A DNA stretch of 64,000 nucleotides from Paucidesulfovibrio sp050251775 (GTDB taxonomy: Bacteria; Desulfobacterota; Desulfovibrionia; Desulfovibrionales; Desulfovibrionaceae). The stretch covers positions 16,079-80,078 of the forward strand of contig JBFWMD010000005.1 in NCBI GenBank assembly GCA_050251775.1, written 5' to 3'. The notes under the pieces are model-generated. The model ran no database searches, was not told where the DNA came from, and worked only from the letters and a program-made list of their open reading frames with translations. Both the position numbers and the translations under genes were made by a program. Below are positions 1-8,269 of the stretch, in pieces; position 1 is the first letter of the stretch, and every line of letters begins with the position of its first letter.

Positions 1-82
1 CATGTTCATAGAGCAGCGCCCTGGAAGAGATTTCCGGCACTTCCCGGTCAGCGACAAGAGTGAATCCGTGCTTTTTAGCCAT
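1..82 (-). CDS. M16C (PreP-like) zinc peptidase, 5' end only
   Basis: Only the first 27 codons lie in the window; the gene continues past its left edge. The start ATG is at 82..80 on the minus strand. The N-terminus reads M-A-K-K-H-G-F-T-L-V, followed by a PEISSRALLYEH segment. This matches the N-terminal style of insulinase-family presequence-protease-like peptidases, which degrade small unfolded peptides. The zinc-binding HXXEH motif would lie outside the window, so the family call rests on a short N-terminal resemblance. The gene is divergent from the peroxiredoxin gene, with a 148 bp shared promoter region. Confidence 0.5.
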   Translation of the reverse strand, partial: MAKKHGFTLVADREVPEISSRALLYEH

Positions 83-148
83 AATTTATCCCGGAGTTTG
101 ATGAAATCGTATTTCTTGGAATAGCAAAGCCGGCGACTTGACGCCACC

Positions 149-174
149 TGCAACGCGTCCTACCTCTGTATAAT
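149..174 (+). promoter_or_regulatory. Possible sigma-70 promoter of the peroxiredoxin gene
   Basis: A perfect -10 hexamer TATAAT lies at 169-174, about 57 bases before the start codon. The only -35-like sequences are poor: TGCAAC at 149 with a 14 bp spacer, and TTGACG at 138 with a 25 bp spacer. The site may therefore need an activator. No PerR- or OxyR-type operator was recognised. Confidence 0.3.
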
Positions 175-230
175 CAGCAGCGCCCACTTTGTTAAGAGCG
201 CATGTCACATAAAACGAAGGAGATAGAAAT

Positions 231-863
231 ATGAGCTGCGAACATGAACACTTCGAGGATTTGCTCGAATGCGCCAGAGTCGGTTCACAGATCAAAGATT
301 TTGCGCTCGAAGTCTTTGATCCCGTTGAAGGCGTCTTTGGGGAAGTGACCCTCTCCGATATTCAGAAACAGGGAAAATGGACCGTCCTGGTCTTCTACCC
401 TGCGGACTTCACCTTTGTCTGCCCCACGGAACTGGCCGATCTGGCGGAAAAGCACGCCGTCCTGTCCAAGCTTGGGGCCGAGGTGCTCTCTGTTTCCACA
501 GACACCAAGTTCGTCCACATGGCCTGGAAGAACAGCGAACGCCTGCTGGAAAAGGTCCGTTTCAAAATGGCTGCGGACCCGTCCGGTGAACTCTCCCGCT
601 TTTTCGACATCTGGGACCCGGACACGGGACTGGCCCTGCGCGGCACGTTCATCATCGATCCGGACGGCCTGCTCGTTTCCTCTGAAGTCAATTTCTACAA
701 CGTGGGCCGCAATGCCGACGAACTGCTGCGCAAGCTCGCGGCCAACGTCCACGTGCGCAACCATCCTGACGAAGCCTGCCCGGCCAAGTGGGAGCCCGGC
801 CAAAAGACCCTGCTGCCCGGCGAGGAGCTTGTGGGCAAGGTCTATGAATCGCTGAATGACTGA
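231..863 (+). CDS. Typical 2-Cys peroxiredoxin (AhpC/Prx family)
   Basis: This 210-residue thioredoxin-fold peroxidase would reduce H2O2 and organic hydroperoxides in the cytoplasm. The peroxidatic cysteine is Cys64 in FVCPTE, and the resolving cysteine is Cys183 in EACPAKW, as expected for a typical 2-Cys enzyme. A strong ribosome binding site (AAGGAG) precedes the ATG. An N-terminal extension of about 20 residues carries a CEHEH segment, making the protein slightly longer than enteric AhpC. No AhpF or rubredoxin reductant gene is adjacent. In an anaerobe the likely role is oxygen defence. Confidence 0.92.
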   Translation: MSCEHEHFEDLLECARVGSQIKDFALEVFDPVEGVFGEVTLSDIQKQGKWTVLVFYPADFTFVCPTELADLAEKHAVLSKLGAEVLSVSTDTKFVHMAWKNSERLLEKVRFKMAADPSGELSRFFDIWDPDTGLALRGTFIIDPDGLLVSSEVNFYNVGRNADELLRKLAANVHVRNHPDEACPAKWEPGQKTLLPGEELVGKVYESLND

Positions 864-923
864 TCAAGATCGGGCCGTCTCGCCTTACCGCGCGACGCCC
901 CCGTGCGCAAGCCCGGAGAACAG

Positions 924-1637
924 ATGAGCTGGGATCCCGTGCAATACGAAAAATGGTTCGCCTCCGATGCCGGAGCTTTTGCGCTCGACTGCGAGCGTCG
1001 CTTGCTCGACTTCATGGTGGCGGGCTGGCCCCGGCGCGGCACAAAGCTGCTCGAAGTGGGTTGCGGAACCGGTCTGTTCCTGGAATCGCTCTGGCAGAAG
1101 GGCTTTGATGTGCGCGGTGTGGACCGCTCCCCGGAAATGGTCGAGGCCGCGCGCAACCGCATGGGCCGCCGCGCGGAAATCGAGGTGGGCAACGGCGAAT
1201 GCCTGCCCTTCCGCGCCGGGGAATTCGACTTCGTGATCCTCTGGACCGTGCTGGAATTCTGTCGTGATCCCGCCGCCCTGCTGCGCGAAGCCTCCCGGGT
1301 GGCTGACCAGGGTGTGCTCGTGGGCTTCCTCAACCGCTGGTCCTTTTACTACCTCTCCAATGGACGCGACAAAAGCCAGACCCTGGGCCGGGCGCACTGG
1401 TTCAGCTGGGCGGAAATGCGCCGGATGATCAAGGTCAACGTGGGCCGCAGCGCGGACCACGCCTTTTCCGTGCTGCCCGGACCCGTGAAGACCTGGAAGA
1501 ACAAGCAACCCTACCGACTGCTCAACTCCCGCTGCATCCCGCCCTGGTTCGGCGCCTTTACCGCCGCCCGGGTGGACTTCCGCGACCAGACCCCGCTCAC
1601 ACCCATCGCCTCCTGGACCCAGGGCACGCAAGCCTGA
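924..1637 (+). CDS. Class I SAM-dependent methyltransferase
   Basis: This 237-residue protein has a Rossmann-type methyltransferase core. Motif I is LLEVGCGTG, followed by an acidic loop GVDRSPEMVEAA and a post-I region FDFVILWTVLEF. The family is methyltransferase type 11, whose substrates range from lipids to quinones and small molecules; the substrate here cannot be read from sequence. The ATG at 924 was chosen over an upstream in-frame GTG at 903 because GGAGAACAG sits just before it. The gene follows the peroxiredoxin gene by 60 bp and ends before a strong hairpin. Confidence 0.85.
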   Translation: MSWDPVQYEKWFASDAGAFALDCERRLLDFMVAGWPRRGTKLLEVGCGTGLFLESLWQKGFDVRGVDRSPEMVEAARNRMGRRAEIEVGNGECLPFRAGEFDFVILWTVLEFCRDPAALLREASRVADQGVLVGFLNRWSFYYLSNGRDKSQTLGRAHWFSWAEMRRMIKVNVGRSADHAFSVLPGPVKTWKNKQPYRLLNSRCIPPWFGAFTAARVDFRDQTPLTPIASWTQGTQA

Positions 1638-1661
1638 GATGGTGCTGAGCGTGATGGCATC

Positions 1662-1702
1662 GGGGGAGGGGAAACCCTTTAAAAAGGGTTCTCCCCTCCC
1701 CC
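1662..1702. repeat. G/C-tract hairpin repeat (type A, copy 1)
   Basis: A long near-perfect inverted repeat has a GGGGGAGGGG tract, an inner AACCCTTT/AAAGGGTT stem, and the complementary CCCCTCCCCC tract. It is followed by further C-rich sequence. A second copy with the same inner stem lies at 10893-10931. It follows the methyltransferase stop codon and could work as a transcription terminator or mRNA 3'-end stabiliser. Confidence 0.7.
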
Positions 1703-1787
1703 GAACCCCCTCCCCTTCCTAAATTTTTCATTTCCCGTATGCCTTCGGCATCCGGTGTGCTATTTTGTTTCTTTTGAGAAAACTGTT

Positions 1788-1862
1788 GCGGCCCGGTTCG
1801 ATGCTTCGCATCGTGTCGGGCCGCAAAATGGGGTTCTCAGGAAAAGTCCCCATATCTGGTTT
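1788..1862 (-). repeat. Two-hairpin intergenic repeat (type B, copy 1, degenerate)
   Basis: The first hairpin, at 1788-1824, pairs GCGGCCCG with CGGGCCGC around an inner CGATGC/GCATCG stem. It is followed by the conserved linker CAAAATGGGGTTCTC. The second hairpin of the other copies is largely decayed here. The element sits directly 3' of the leftward cupin gene, the same relative position as copies 2 and 3. Confidence 0.6.
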
Positions 1863-1875
1863 CGCACCAGCGGGC

Positions 1876-2226
1876 TTACTCTTTAAGTTTCAGAAAGTCC
1901 CCGTCGATGATCAGGAGTTTGACGCCGTGTTTGGTCACGGAGCGGTGGGAGCTGAGGTCGTCCGAAACAACGTAGGATGTGCCGGGCGTGAGCACGGATT
2001 TTTCGCCGTTTTGCTGCTCGTTGACCACTTCGCCTTCCAGGCAATGGACCACATGCCCTTTTTCGCACCAGTGATCCGCGACATATCCCGCCGTGTATTC
2101 CACTATTCGGATCCGCAAGCCAGGAAACTGCATTGTCTGCCAATAGGCAACGCCTGTTTCGCCCTTGTGCTCCGTCCTCGGAATTTTCGACCAGTCAATG
2201 GTCTGAACGGGGATGTTCTTGTCCAT
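1876..2226 (-). CDS. Small cupin-fold protein (DHCW-motif type)
   Basis: This single-domain protein of 116 residues contains TGVAYWQT, then VADHWCEKGHVVHCLEGE, then a C-terminal strand with LIIDGDFLKL. The DHWC..GH segment and the double-stranded beta-helix pattern match a family of small bacterial cupins of unknown substrate. His and Cys in this segment may bind a metal. The ATG at 2226 was chosen over an upstream in-frame start because GGGAG precedes it. It stands alone, transcribed leftward, between two copies of the type B repeat. Confidence 0.7.
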   Translation of the reverse strand: MDKNIPVQTIDWSKIPRTEHKGETGVAYWQTMQFPGLRIRIVEYTAGYVADHWCEKGHVVHCLEGEVVNEQQNGEKSVLTPGTSYVVSDDLSSHRSVTKHGVKLLIIDGDFLKLKE

Positions 2227-2284
2227 GTTTTCTCCCGAGTGTCGGGGCTCCATACCGCCCAATTTTAATTATGTACTTATTCGC

Positions 2285-2371
2285 GCCCCGGCTTGATGCG
2301 CAGCATCAGGCCGGGCCGCAAAATGGGATTCCCAAGGGGCATTGCCCCTTGGGCCGCCGGAGGCATTTCCC
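2285..2371 (-). repeat. Two-hairpin intergenic repeat (type B, copy 2)
   Basis: Hairpin 1 (2285-2316) is built on a GATGC/GCATC inner stem. The linker CAAAATGGGATT follows, then hairpin 2 (2331-2353, CCCAAGGGGCA paired with GCCCCTTGGG), then the tail CCGCCGGAGGC. Read on the minus strand, hairpin 2 comes first after the rsmB stop and is followed by AATCCCATTTT. It may serve as the terminator of the leftward operon. Confidence 0.72.
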
Positions 2372-2379
2372 TTTATTCT

Positions 2380-3765
2380 TTACGCTTTCTCAACCAGCGC
2401 CGCGTAGAAAAATTCGCCCCAGGGCGCGTCCGGGTTCGTGGTCCATTCGGTGCGCAGCGTTGCGTCGGGGTGGTCGGCCAGAAGCGCGGCGATCTGGCGT
2501 TCGTTCTCGTCGGGGTTCAGGGTGCAGGTCACGTAGGCGAGCAAGCCTTTTTCCGGCAGACATTCCCAGGCGCTTGCGAGCATTTTGGCCTGGAGTTCCA
2601 CGAGATCGTCGAAGTCGTCCTCGCGGCGCTTCCATTTGATATCGGGTCGACGAGATAGGGTTCCCAGTCCGGAACAGGGCGCGTCGAGCAGAATGGTGCG
2701 CGGTTTGGCGGAAAAGGCGGGCCTTTCCAGAGCCGAGCCCACGACGGTCTCGGCCTCGGGCAGTTCGGCTTGCAGCGCGCGGATGCGCCCCCGGTGGATG
2801 TCCGATGCGAGCACGGTTTTGCCGTATTCGAGCAGCAGCCGGGCCTTGCCGCCTCGTCCGGCGCAGGCGTCCCAGATGGGCTCGGGCCAGGACAACGGAT
2901 CGAGCGCGAGCAGGGCTTCGCGTCCGGCAAAGCTCTGGCGGACCACGGAATCTTCCGGAATGTCCACGGGATGGCTGCCCGGAGTAAAGGCGAAGCCCAG
3001 GCCCGAGGAGCGGAGCAGGCCGGGCTGGGCCGCGAGGCCGCGGGCGATTTCCATCGCCTGGGGGTGCTTGTGATCCACGGCCAGGCCCAGGGCGGGCGCA
3101 AGGCTTTGGGCCGCGAGGTAGCTCTCGGCTTGTTCTGTTCCGTACTCATCGAGCCAGAGTTCCACGAGCCAGAGCGGACAGGCGTATTGCCGGGCCAGGG
3201 TTTCGGGTTCGCCCTCCGGGCCGAAGAAATTTTCGGGCAGCGGGTGTTCCGCCAGGGCCGCCACCTTGCGCAGCACGGCGTTGGCCAGTCCGGCCAGTCC
3301 GCGCCCTCCTGCCGTTCCTGTGGTCTCGCGCACGGCGTCCACGCCCCAGTTGACCGAAGCGTGTGCGGGAATGCGGTCCAGGTGGAGCATTTCGTACGCG
3401 GCGGTGCAGAGGATGAGCATCACCGCGGGGGGCAGGGCCTGGGGCCGGTCCAGAAAGCGGGAGAGGATATACTCCACGCGGCTTTTGCAGCGCAGCACGC
3501 CATAAAAGAGTTCCGTGGCCAGGGCTGCGTCGCGCGGATCAGGCTTGCGTTGGTTCAGGGTCGTGTCCAGGGCGGCCTGGGCGTCCATTTCCCGCTCGGT
3601 GTCGGAGGAGGCACTCCGGTTCCCACCCTGCCCATGACCCAGGCAACGGGCCAGAGCGTCCAGGGCAACGGCCCGGGCCGGAGGCAGGAGCGATTTCGCG
3701 GCTTCGGGCTTGCGGGCAGGTTCGTTTCGGTCGTTCGGTCGTCTGGCGGGCTTATTCGGATGCAT
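2380..3765 (-). CDS. rsmB: 16S rRNA (cytosine-5-)-methyltransferase RsmB-like
   Basis: This protein of about 461 residues is an RsmB/Sun-family m5C methyltransferase, expected to modify C967 of 16S rRNA using SAM. After a basic, low-complexity N-terminus comes a NusB-like RNA-binding domain (region DAALATELFYGVLRCKSRVEYIL). The catalytic domain follows, with SAM-binding WDACAGRGGKA, the motif IV cysteine in DAPCSGLGTL, and the motif VI cysteine in VTCTLNPDEN. The ATG at 3765 overlaps the end of the upstream DUF116 gene by 14 bp, suggesting translational coupling. An in-frame extension to 3987 is antisense-like and was rejected. Confidence 0.9.
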   Translation of the reverse strand: MHPNKPARRPNDRNEPARKPEAAKSLLPPARAVALDALARCLGHGQGGNRSASSDTEREMDAQAALDTTLNQRKPDPRDAALATELFYGVLRCKSRVEYILSRFLDRPQALPPAVMLILCTAAYEMLHLDRIPAHASVNWGVDAVRETTGTAGGRGLAGLANAVLRKVAALAEHPLPENFFGPEGEPETLARQYACPLWLVELWLDEYGTEQAESYLAAQSLAPALGLAVDHKHPQAMEIARGLAAQPGLLRSSGLGFAFTPGSHPVDIPEDSVVRQSFAGREALLALDPLSWPEPIWDACAGRGGKARLLLEYGKTVLASDIHRGRIRALQAELPEAETVVGSALERPAFSAKPRTILLDAPCSGLGTLSRRPDIKWKRREDDFDDLVELQAKMLASAWECLPEKGLLAYVTCTLNPDENERQIAALLADHPDATLRTEWTTNPDAPWGEFFYAALVEKA

Positions 3766-4579
3766 GGGCGGCTCCAGCGGTGGCGATGGTCTGGCCCCGC
3801 TGGGCCTCGCCCGCGCCTTGATGGTATTCGGGCGCGAGAAAGCGCAGCAAGGCCTTTTCCACAAGCTCCAGGGCCACGAAGGTGTCCAGGCAGGGTCCGT
3901 TGGGCCGCTCGTTGAGCACGCCATATACCGGCAGGGGGTAGGTGTCCTGGATGCCGCTTGCGAGGTCCCGTTCGCAGGCCACGGCAATGATCATGCGCGG
4001 CCGTTTCTGGACCACGATGCGCCGGGCAATGGTTCCGCCCGTGGCAATGGCCAGATGCACGCCGTATTTGTCGTGCAGTTCGAGCAGTCCCTTGAGCGGG
4101 CATTTGCCGCAGCGTTTGCAATTATTGATGTTGTATGTCAGGCGCATGTCGCAGCGGCTGTTTTGCAGGCAGTGGGGCATGAGCAGCAGGATTTCGTGCG
4201 GTTTGTAGCTTCCGGCCTCGGTAAGCACCATTTCGTTGTTCACGTTGATGAACGAGGAGCGGATTTTTTCCTTGCTCACGCCCACGGCTTTGCCCAGCAG
4301 GACCATGAGCGGCAGGAAGAGCTTGATGGTCACGCCGCGCAGCCGACCGGTGAACAAAAAGGTGCGGCCGGTCCAGATGTTCAGGATCAGACCCAGGGTG
4401 GCCCAGGAGATCAGCAGCATCAGCGCGGCGAGCAGCCCGCCCCAGATCCATTTCAGGGAGGCGTGGATGTTGTCCAGGCCCACATAGGGCACAATCCAGA
4501 GCAGGAGCAGCAGGATGCAGACCAGGGCGCAGGACCCGGAGATCAGGCCGATGAAAAGGCGTTTTCTCGAGGCGGTCAT
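3752..4579 (-). CDS. DUF116 family membrane-anchored protein
   Basis: This 275-residue protein has two N-terminal membrane segments (about residues 5-30 and 40-65) and a cytoplasmic DUF116 domain. The domain carries a cysteine cluster, NNCKRCGKCPL, and a further conserved CERDLASGI. Cysteine spacing suggests an Fe-S or zinc site, but the function is unknown. DUF116 genes are often next to rsmB and fmt in this lineage, as here. GGGAGA precedes the chosen ATG at 4579. It is the first gene of a two-gene leftward unit with rsmB. Confidence 0.78.
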   Translation of the reverse strand: MTASRKRLFIGLISGSCALVCILLLLLWIVPYVGLDNIHASLKWIWGGLLAALMLLISWATLGLILNIWTGRTFLFTGRLRGVTIKLFLPLMVLLGKAVGVSKEKIRSSFINVNNEMVLTEAGSYKPHEILLLMPHCLQNSRCDMRLTYNINNCKRCGKCPLKGLLELHDKYGVHLAIATGGTIARRIVVQKRPRMIIAVACERDLASGIQDTYPLPVYGVLNERPNGPCLDTFVALELVEKALLRFLAPEYHQGAGEAQRGQTIATAGAAHASE

Positions 4580-4652
4580 GCTCTGTTCTCCCTGCCGTAT
4601 CCGGCCGAGCTTCCAGCGGCGGACGCCGGAGCAGCCAGAACTTCCGTGCAAA

Positions 4653-4667
4653 CTATTTTGCAAATAG
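4653..4667. promoter_or_regulatory. Short palindrome in AT-rich leader of DUF116-rsmB
   Basis: CTATTT-TGC-AAATAG forms a 6 bp inverted repeat with a 3 bp spacer. It lies in an AT-rich patch (about 4650-4720) that contrasts with the GC-rich surroundings. It is 74 bp upstream of the DUF116 start on the minus strand, so it could be an operator or part of a promoter. No matching regulator was identified. Confidence 0.25.
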
Positions 4668-4709
4668 CAACTATCTGGAATTGCATTTTTAAATGAAACA
4701 ATTTCCTGG

Positions 4710-5675
4710 TTATTTGCAAACGTTCATGTATCCGCAGCAAAAGGCGGTGGCGTCCAGTTCCTTGCGTCCCTGGGGCTTCACGCCCGGCGTCAGGTAGAGC
4801 TTGTCCGCGCAGGCCACGGTCAGCATGCCCTCCTCTTCGCCCAGGATTTCGCCCGGCGCGGCCTCGCCCTTGGCCAGGTCCCGACCGACCCGGCCCGGCA
4901 GCACATTCAGGCGCAGGCTCTCGCCCCGTCCGGACCAGAACCAGAACGGCCCCGGCCAGGGATGCATGGCCCGGATGTGGTTATGCACGTCTTTTGCCGG
5001 ACGGTTCCAGTCCACCTCGCCCTCTTCCTTTGTCAGCTTGGGCGCATACGTGGACTTGGATTCGTCCTGGGGGATCTCCACCAGCGCGCCCCGCCAGAGG
5101 CGCTCCAGGGCCTCCACGATCATCTTGCCGCCCTGCTCGGCCAGCTCGTCGTGGATTTCGCCCGCGTGCTGGTCGTGGCCGATGCGCAAGGCCCGCTGGA
5201 GCAGGATCGGACCCGTGTCCAGCCCGGCCTCCATGCGCATGATCGTGGTTCCGGTGATGACCTCCCCGGCTTCAATGGCCCGCTGGATGGGCGCGGCCCC
5301 GCGATATTTGGGCAGCAGCGAGGCATGCACGTTCAGCGGCATGCGGCTCGGTACGTCCAGCACGGCCTGGGGCAGGATCAGCCCGTAAGCCGCCACCACC
5401 AGCACGTCGGGTGCGAGCGCGCGCAGCTCTTGCACCGCTTCGGGCGTCTTGAAGTTTTCCGGCTGGAAAATCGGCGCGCCCAGTTCCAGGGCCAGGGTCT
5501 TCACCGGGCTTGGTTTGCACTGCCGTCCGCGTCCGCAGGGACGGTCCGGCTGGGTATAGACCCCGACCAACTCGCAGCCCGGCCATGCGGCCAGATGCCG
5601 AAGCACCTCGGCCGCGAAGTCGGGCGTGCCCATAAACACCGCGCGCAGCGGCTCGATTCCGGCTACTTCATCCAT
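4710..5675 (-). CDS. fmt: Methionyl-tRNA formyltransferase
   Basis: This 321-residue enzyme formylates the amino group of Met-tRNA(fMet) with 10-formyl-THF for translation initiation. It shows VFMGTPDFAAEVL at the N-terminus, the active-site Asn-His in PLNVHASLLPKYRG, and the catalytic Asp in GLDTGPILLQ. The C-terminal OB-like tRNA-binding domain is present. The protein ends in a Cys-rich tail, FCCGYMNVCK. It overlaps the 3' end of def by 13 bp, the usual def-fmt arrangement, so both products are likely made in balance. Confidence 0.96.
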   Translation of the reverse strand: MDEVAGIEPLRAVFMGTPDFAAEVLRHLAAWPGCELVGVYTQPDRPCGRGRQCKPSPVKTLALELGAPIFQPENFKTPEAVQELRALAPDVLVVAAYGLILPQAVLDVPSRMPLNVHASLLPKYRGAAPIQRAIEAGEVITGTTIMRMEAGLDTGPILLQRALRIGHDQHAGEIHDELAEQGGKMIVEALERLWRGALVEIPQDESKSTYAPKLTKEEGEVDWNRPAKDVHNHIRAMHPWPGPFWFWSGRGESLRLNVLPGRVGRDLAKGEAAPGEILGEEEGMLTVACADKLYLTPGVKPQGRKELDATAFCCGYMNVCK

Positions 5676-6160
5676 TTCTTCACTTTCTTGTCATACATGG
5701 CCCGCTTCAGGCGTCCGGCGCGGTCCACAATGGTTTTGCCGTCCAGATGATCGATTTCGTGTTGCAGGATGATGGCCAGGAGTTCGTCCGCGTCGATGCA
5801 GACATCCTTGCCGTTCGCGTCCAGACCGCGCACCCGCACGCGCTCGCTGCGTTTGATTTTTGCCTGAAAGCCGGGGCAACTCAGGCAGGCTTCCTGGGAT
5901 TCCACCTCGCCCTCGCGCTCCACGATTTCGGGGTTGATGATCACGCGCAGATCCTTGCGCTCCTTGGGGCCGGTCTGGTCCACGGTGATCAACCGGATAT
6001 TGCGGCCCACCTGGGGCGCGGCCAGGCCCACGCCGTCGTCCGCGTACATGGTTTCGACCATGTCCTCGATCAATTGCTTCAGTTCCGGCGTGATCTCCTC
6101 CACCCGCTCGCAGGCAGTGGAAAGAATCTCGTCGGGATAGGTGAGTATCTCAAGCTTCAT
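5663..6160 (-). CDS. def: Peptide deformylase
   Basis: This 165-residue metalloenzyme removes the formyl group from nascent proteins. All three family motifs are visible: GVGLAAPQVG, EACLSCPGF (the family form is usually EGCLS, with the metal-binding Cys), and QHEIDHLDG with the HEXXH zinc/iron site. The ATG at 6160 was chosen because TGGAGGACGC precedes it. It is the upstream gene of the def-fmt pair; a type B repeat separates it from aspS. Confidence 0.97.
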   Translation of the reverse strand: MKLEILTYPDEILSTACERVEEITPELKQLIEDMVETMYADDGVGLAAPQVGRNIRLITVDQTGPKERKDLRVIINPEIVEREGEVESQEACLSCPGFQAKIKRSERVRVRGLDANGKDVCIDADELLAIILQHEIDHLDGKTIVDRAGRLKRAMYDKKVKKWMK

Positions 6161-6241
6161 GCGTCCTCCAGAAGACAAGCATAATCACGCGCGGCCCATT
6201 TGGCAAAACTTATTGGCCGCGCGGGCTGGCAGGAAACAATC

Positions 6242-6334
6242 GCGCCGGGAACCGGATGCGTTAGCATCGGTTCCCGGCGCAAAATGGGGTTCACAGGGGC
6301 CGCGGGCTCCTGTGCCGCCGGAGGCATTCCCCGC
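6242..6334 (-). repeat. Two-hairpin intergenic repeat (type B, copy 3)
   Basis: Hairpin 1 (6242-6280) pairs GCGCCGGGAACCGGATGC with GCATCGGTTCCCGGCGC around a four-base loop. The linker AAAATGGGGTT follows. Hairpin 2 (6292-6314) pairs CACAGGGGCC with GGGCTCCTGTG, then comes the tail GCCGCCGGAGGC. The arms differ from copies 2 and 4 on both sides, so pairing is kept while sequence changes. It abuts the stop codon of aspS on the minus strand. Confidence 0.72.
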
Positions 6335-8167
6335 TTATTCTTCCTCTTTCTTCTCCCGCAGCCGGATGCCCAGTTCCCGGAGCTGCTTGGTGGCCACTTC
6401 GGACGGCGCCTCGGTCATCATGCAGGTGGCCTTCTGGGTTTTGGGGAAGGCGATGACATCGCGGATGGATTTTGCACCGGCCATGAGCATCACCAGGCGG
6501 TCCAGGCCAAAGGCGATGCCGCCGTGGGGCGGCGCGCCGAATTTGAGCGCGTCCATGAGGAACCCGAACTTGGCGCGGGCCTCTTCCTCGTCGATGCCCA
6601 GGGCCGCGAACATTTTCTGCTGCATTTCCGGGGTGTGGATGCGGATGGAGCCGCCGCCGATCTCGTTGCCGTTGAGCACAAGGTCATAGGCGCGGGCCAG
6701 GGCCTCGCCGGGATTCTGGTCCAGGGTTTCGAGCTGGCCGGGCTGGGCCGAGGTAAAGGGATGGTGCTTGGCCACCCAGCGCTTTTCGTCTTCGTCCCAT
6801 TCGAGCAGGGGGAAATCCGTAATCCAGAGCGGAGCAAAGCTTCCTTCCTCAATGAGCCCAAAGCGCTCGCCGAGCTTGAGGCGCAGGTTGCCCAGGGCGG
6901 CGTTGACGATGTCCGCCTGTCCGGCCTGGAAGAAGAGGATGTCGCCGGGCTGCACGCCGGAAATCTCCGCGATGCGGGCTTTTTCGTCCTCGGAGAAGAA
7001 CTTGACGATGGGCGACTGCCATTCGCCGTCCTCCTTGACCTTGATCCAGGCCAGACCCTTGGAGCCGTAGATTTCCACAAACTTGGTGTAGTCGTCGATC
7101 TCCTTGCGGGTCAGCTCGCCGCCGCCGAGCACGCGCACGAGTTTGACCAGGGAGGCCTGGGCAAAGACCTTGAAGCCGGAGCCCTTGAAGACCTCGCTGA
7201 CATCCTGGAGCCTCAGGCCGAAGCGCACGTCCGGCTTGTCCACGCCGTAGTCGCGCATGGCGTCCGCATAGGTCATGCGCGGGAAGGGATCGGGCAGTTC
7301 GATCTCCATGGTCTCGCGGAACAGGGTCCGGACCATGTTTTCGGCCATGTCCTGGACTATTTCCTCATCCACGAAGCTCATTTCAATATCGATCTGAGTG
7401 AACTCGGGCTGGCGGTCGGCGCGCAGGTCCTCGTCGCGGAAGCATTTGACGATCTGGAAATAGCGTTCCATGCCCGCGACCATGAGCATCTGCTTGAAGA
7501 GCTGGGGCGACTGGGGCAGGGCGAAGAACTGGCCCTGGTTCAAGCGACTGGGCACGAGGAAGTCGCGCGCGCCTTCCGGGGTGGATTTGGTCAGCACCGG
7601 GGTTTCGATTTCCAGGAAGCCGAGTCCGTCCAGGTAGCGGCGCACGCTCTGGGCGGCCTTGTTGCGCAGGACGAAGTTGCGGGCCAGACTGGGCCGGCGC
7701 AGGTCCAGGAAGCGGTACTTGAGGCGCAGGTTCTCGCCGACCTCCACGCGATCCTCGATGGGGAAGGGCGGAGTCTCGGAGGTGTTCAGGAGCTTCCACT
7801 CGTCCACCACGATTTCCACCTCGCCGGTGACGAGGTTGGCATTGGCCATGCCCTCGGGCCGACGGCGCACCTGACCGCGCAGGGCGACCACGTATTCGGG
7901 GCGGATGGCGTGGGCGCGTTCGTGGGCCTCGGTATTGTGCTCGGGGCTGAAAACGACCTGGGTCAGGCCTTCGCGGTCGCGCAGGTCGATGAAGATCAGG
8001 CCGCCGTGGTCGCGCCGGAACTGCACCCAACCCATGAGGCAGACCGTCTCGTCCAGGTTGGCCGCGGTGAGTTGGTTATTGTGGTGCGTGCGGCGCCAGC
8101 CGCCGAGATCGTCGATCCAGCGGTATTTGTCGTAGACGCTGTCGTCCTGGAATTTCTGCTCGCTCAT
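6335..8167 (-). CDS. aspS: Aspartyl-tRNA synthetase, bacterial type
   Basis: This 610-residue class II synthetase has an N-terminal OB anticodon-binding domain, motif 2 (FRDEDLRADRQPEFTQ), a GAD insertion and motif 3 (FGLDRLVML). His54 (RRDHGG) and Gly106 (RRPEGM) occupy the positions that are His and Gly in non-discriminating bacterial AspRS, and Leu and Lys in the discriminating E. coli enzyme. It may therefore also charge tRNA(Asn) with Asp for later amidation by GatCAB. The ATG at 8167 follows AGAGGACC. It lies 102 bp downstream of hisS and is probably cotranscribed. Confidence 0.96.
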   Translation of the reverse strand: MSEQKFQDDSVYDKYRWIDDLGGWRRTHHNNQLTAANLDETVCLMGWVQFRRDHGGLIFIDLRDREGLTQVVFSPEHNTEAHERAHAIRPEYVVALRGQVRRRPEGMANANLVTGEVEIVVDEWKLLNTSETPPFPIEDRVEVGENLRLKYRFLDLRRPSLARNFVLRNKAAQSVRRYLDGLGFLEIETPVLTKSTPEGARDFLVPSRLNQGQFFALPQSPQLFKQMLMVAGMERYFQIVKCFRDEDLRADRQPEFTQIDIEMSFVDEEIVQDMAENMVRTLFRETMEIELPDPFPRMTYADAMRDYGVDKPDVRFGLRLQDVSEVFKGSGFKVFAQASLVKLVRVLGGGELTRKEIDDYTKFVEIYGSKGLAWIKVKEDGEWQSPIVKFFSEDEKARIAEISGVQPGDILFFQAGQADIVNAALGNLRLKLGERFGLIEEGSFAPLWITDFPLLEWDEDEKRWVAKHHPFTSAQPGQLETLDQNPGEALARAYDLVLNGNEIGGGSIRIHTPEMQQKMFAALGIDEEEARAKFGFLMDALKFGAPPHGGIAFGLDRLVMLMAGAKSIRDVIAFPKTQKATCMMTEAPSEVATKQLRELGIRLREKKEEE

Positions 8168-8269
8168 GTCTGGTCCTCTGTGCTGGGCCAATGTTTTCAA
8201 CACTCGGTCGGGCTTGCGGGGAACCTTGGTTCAGGCTGGAGCCCCCAAAGCCGCTTCCGAAATTCCTGT

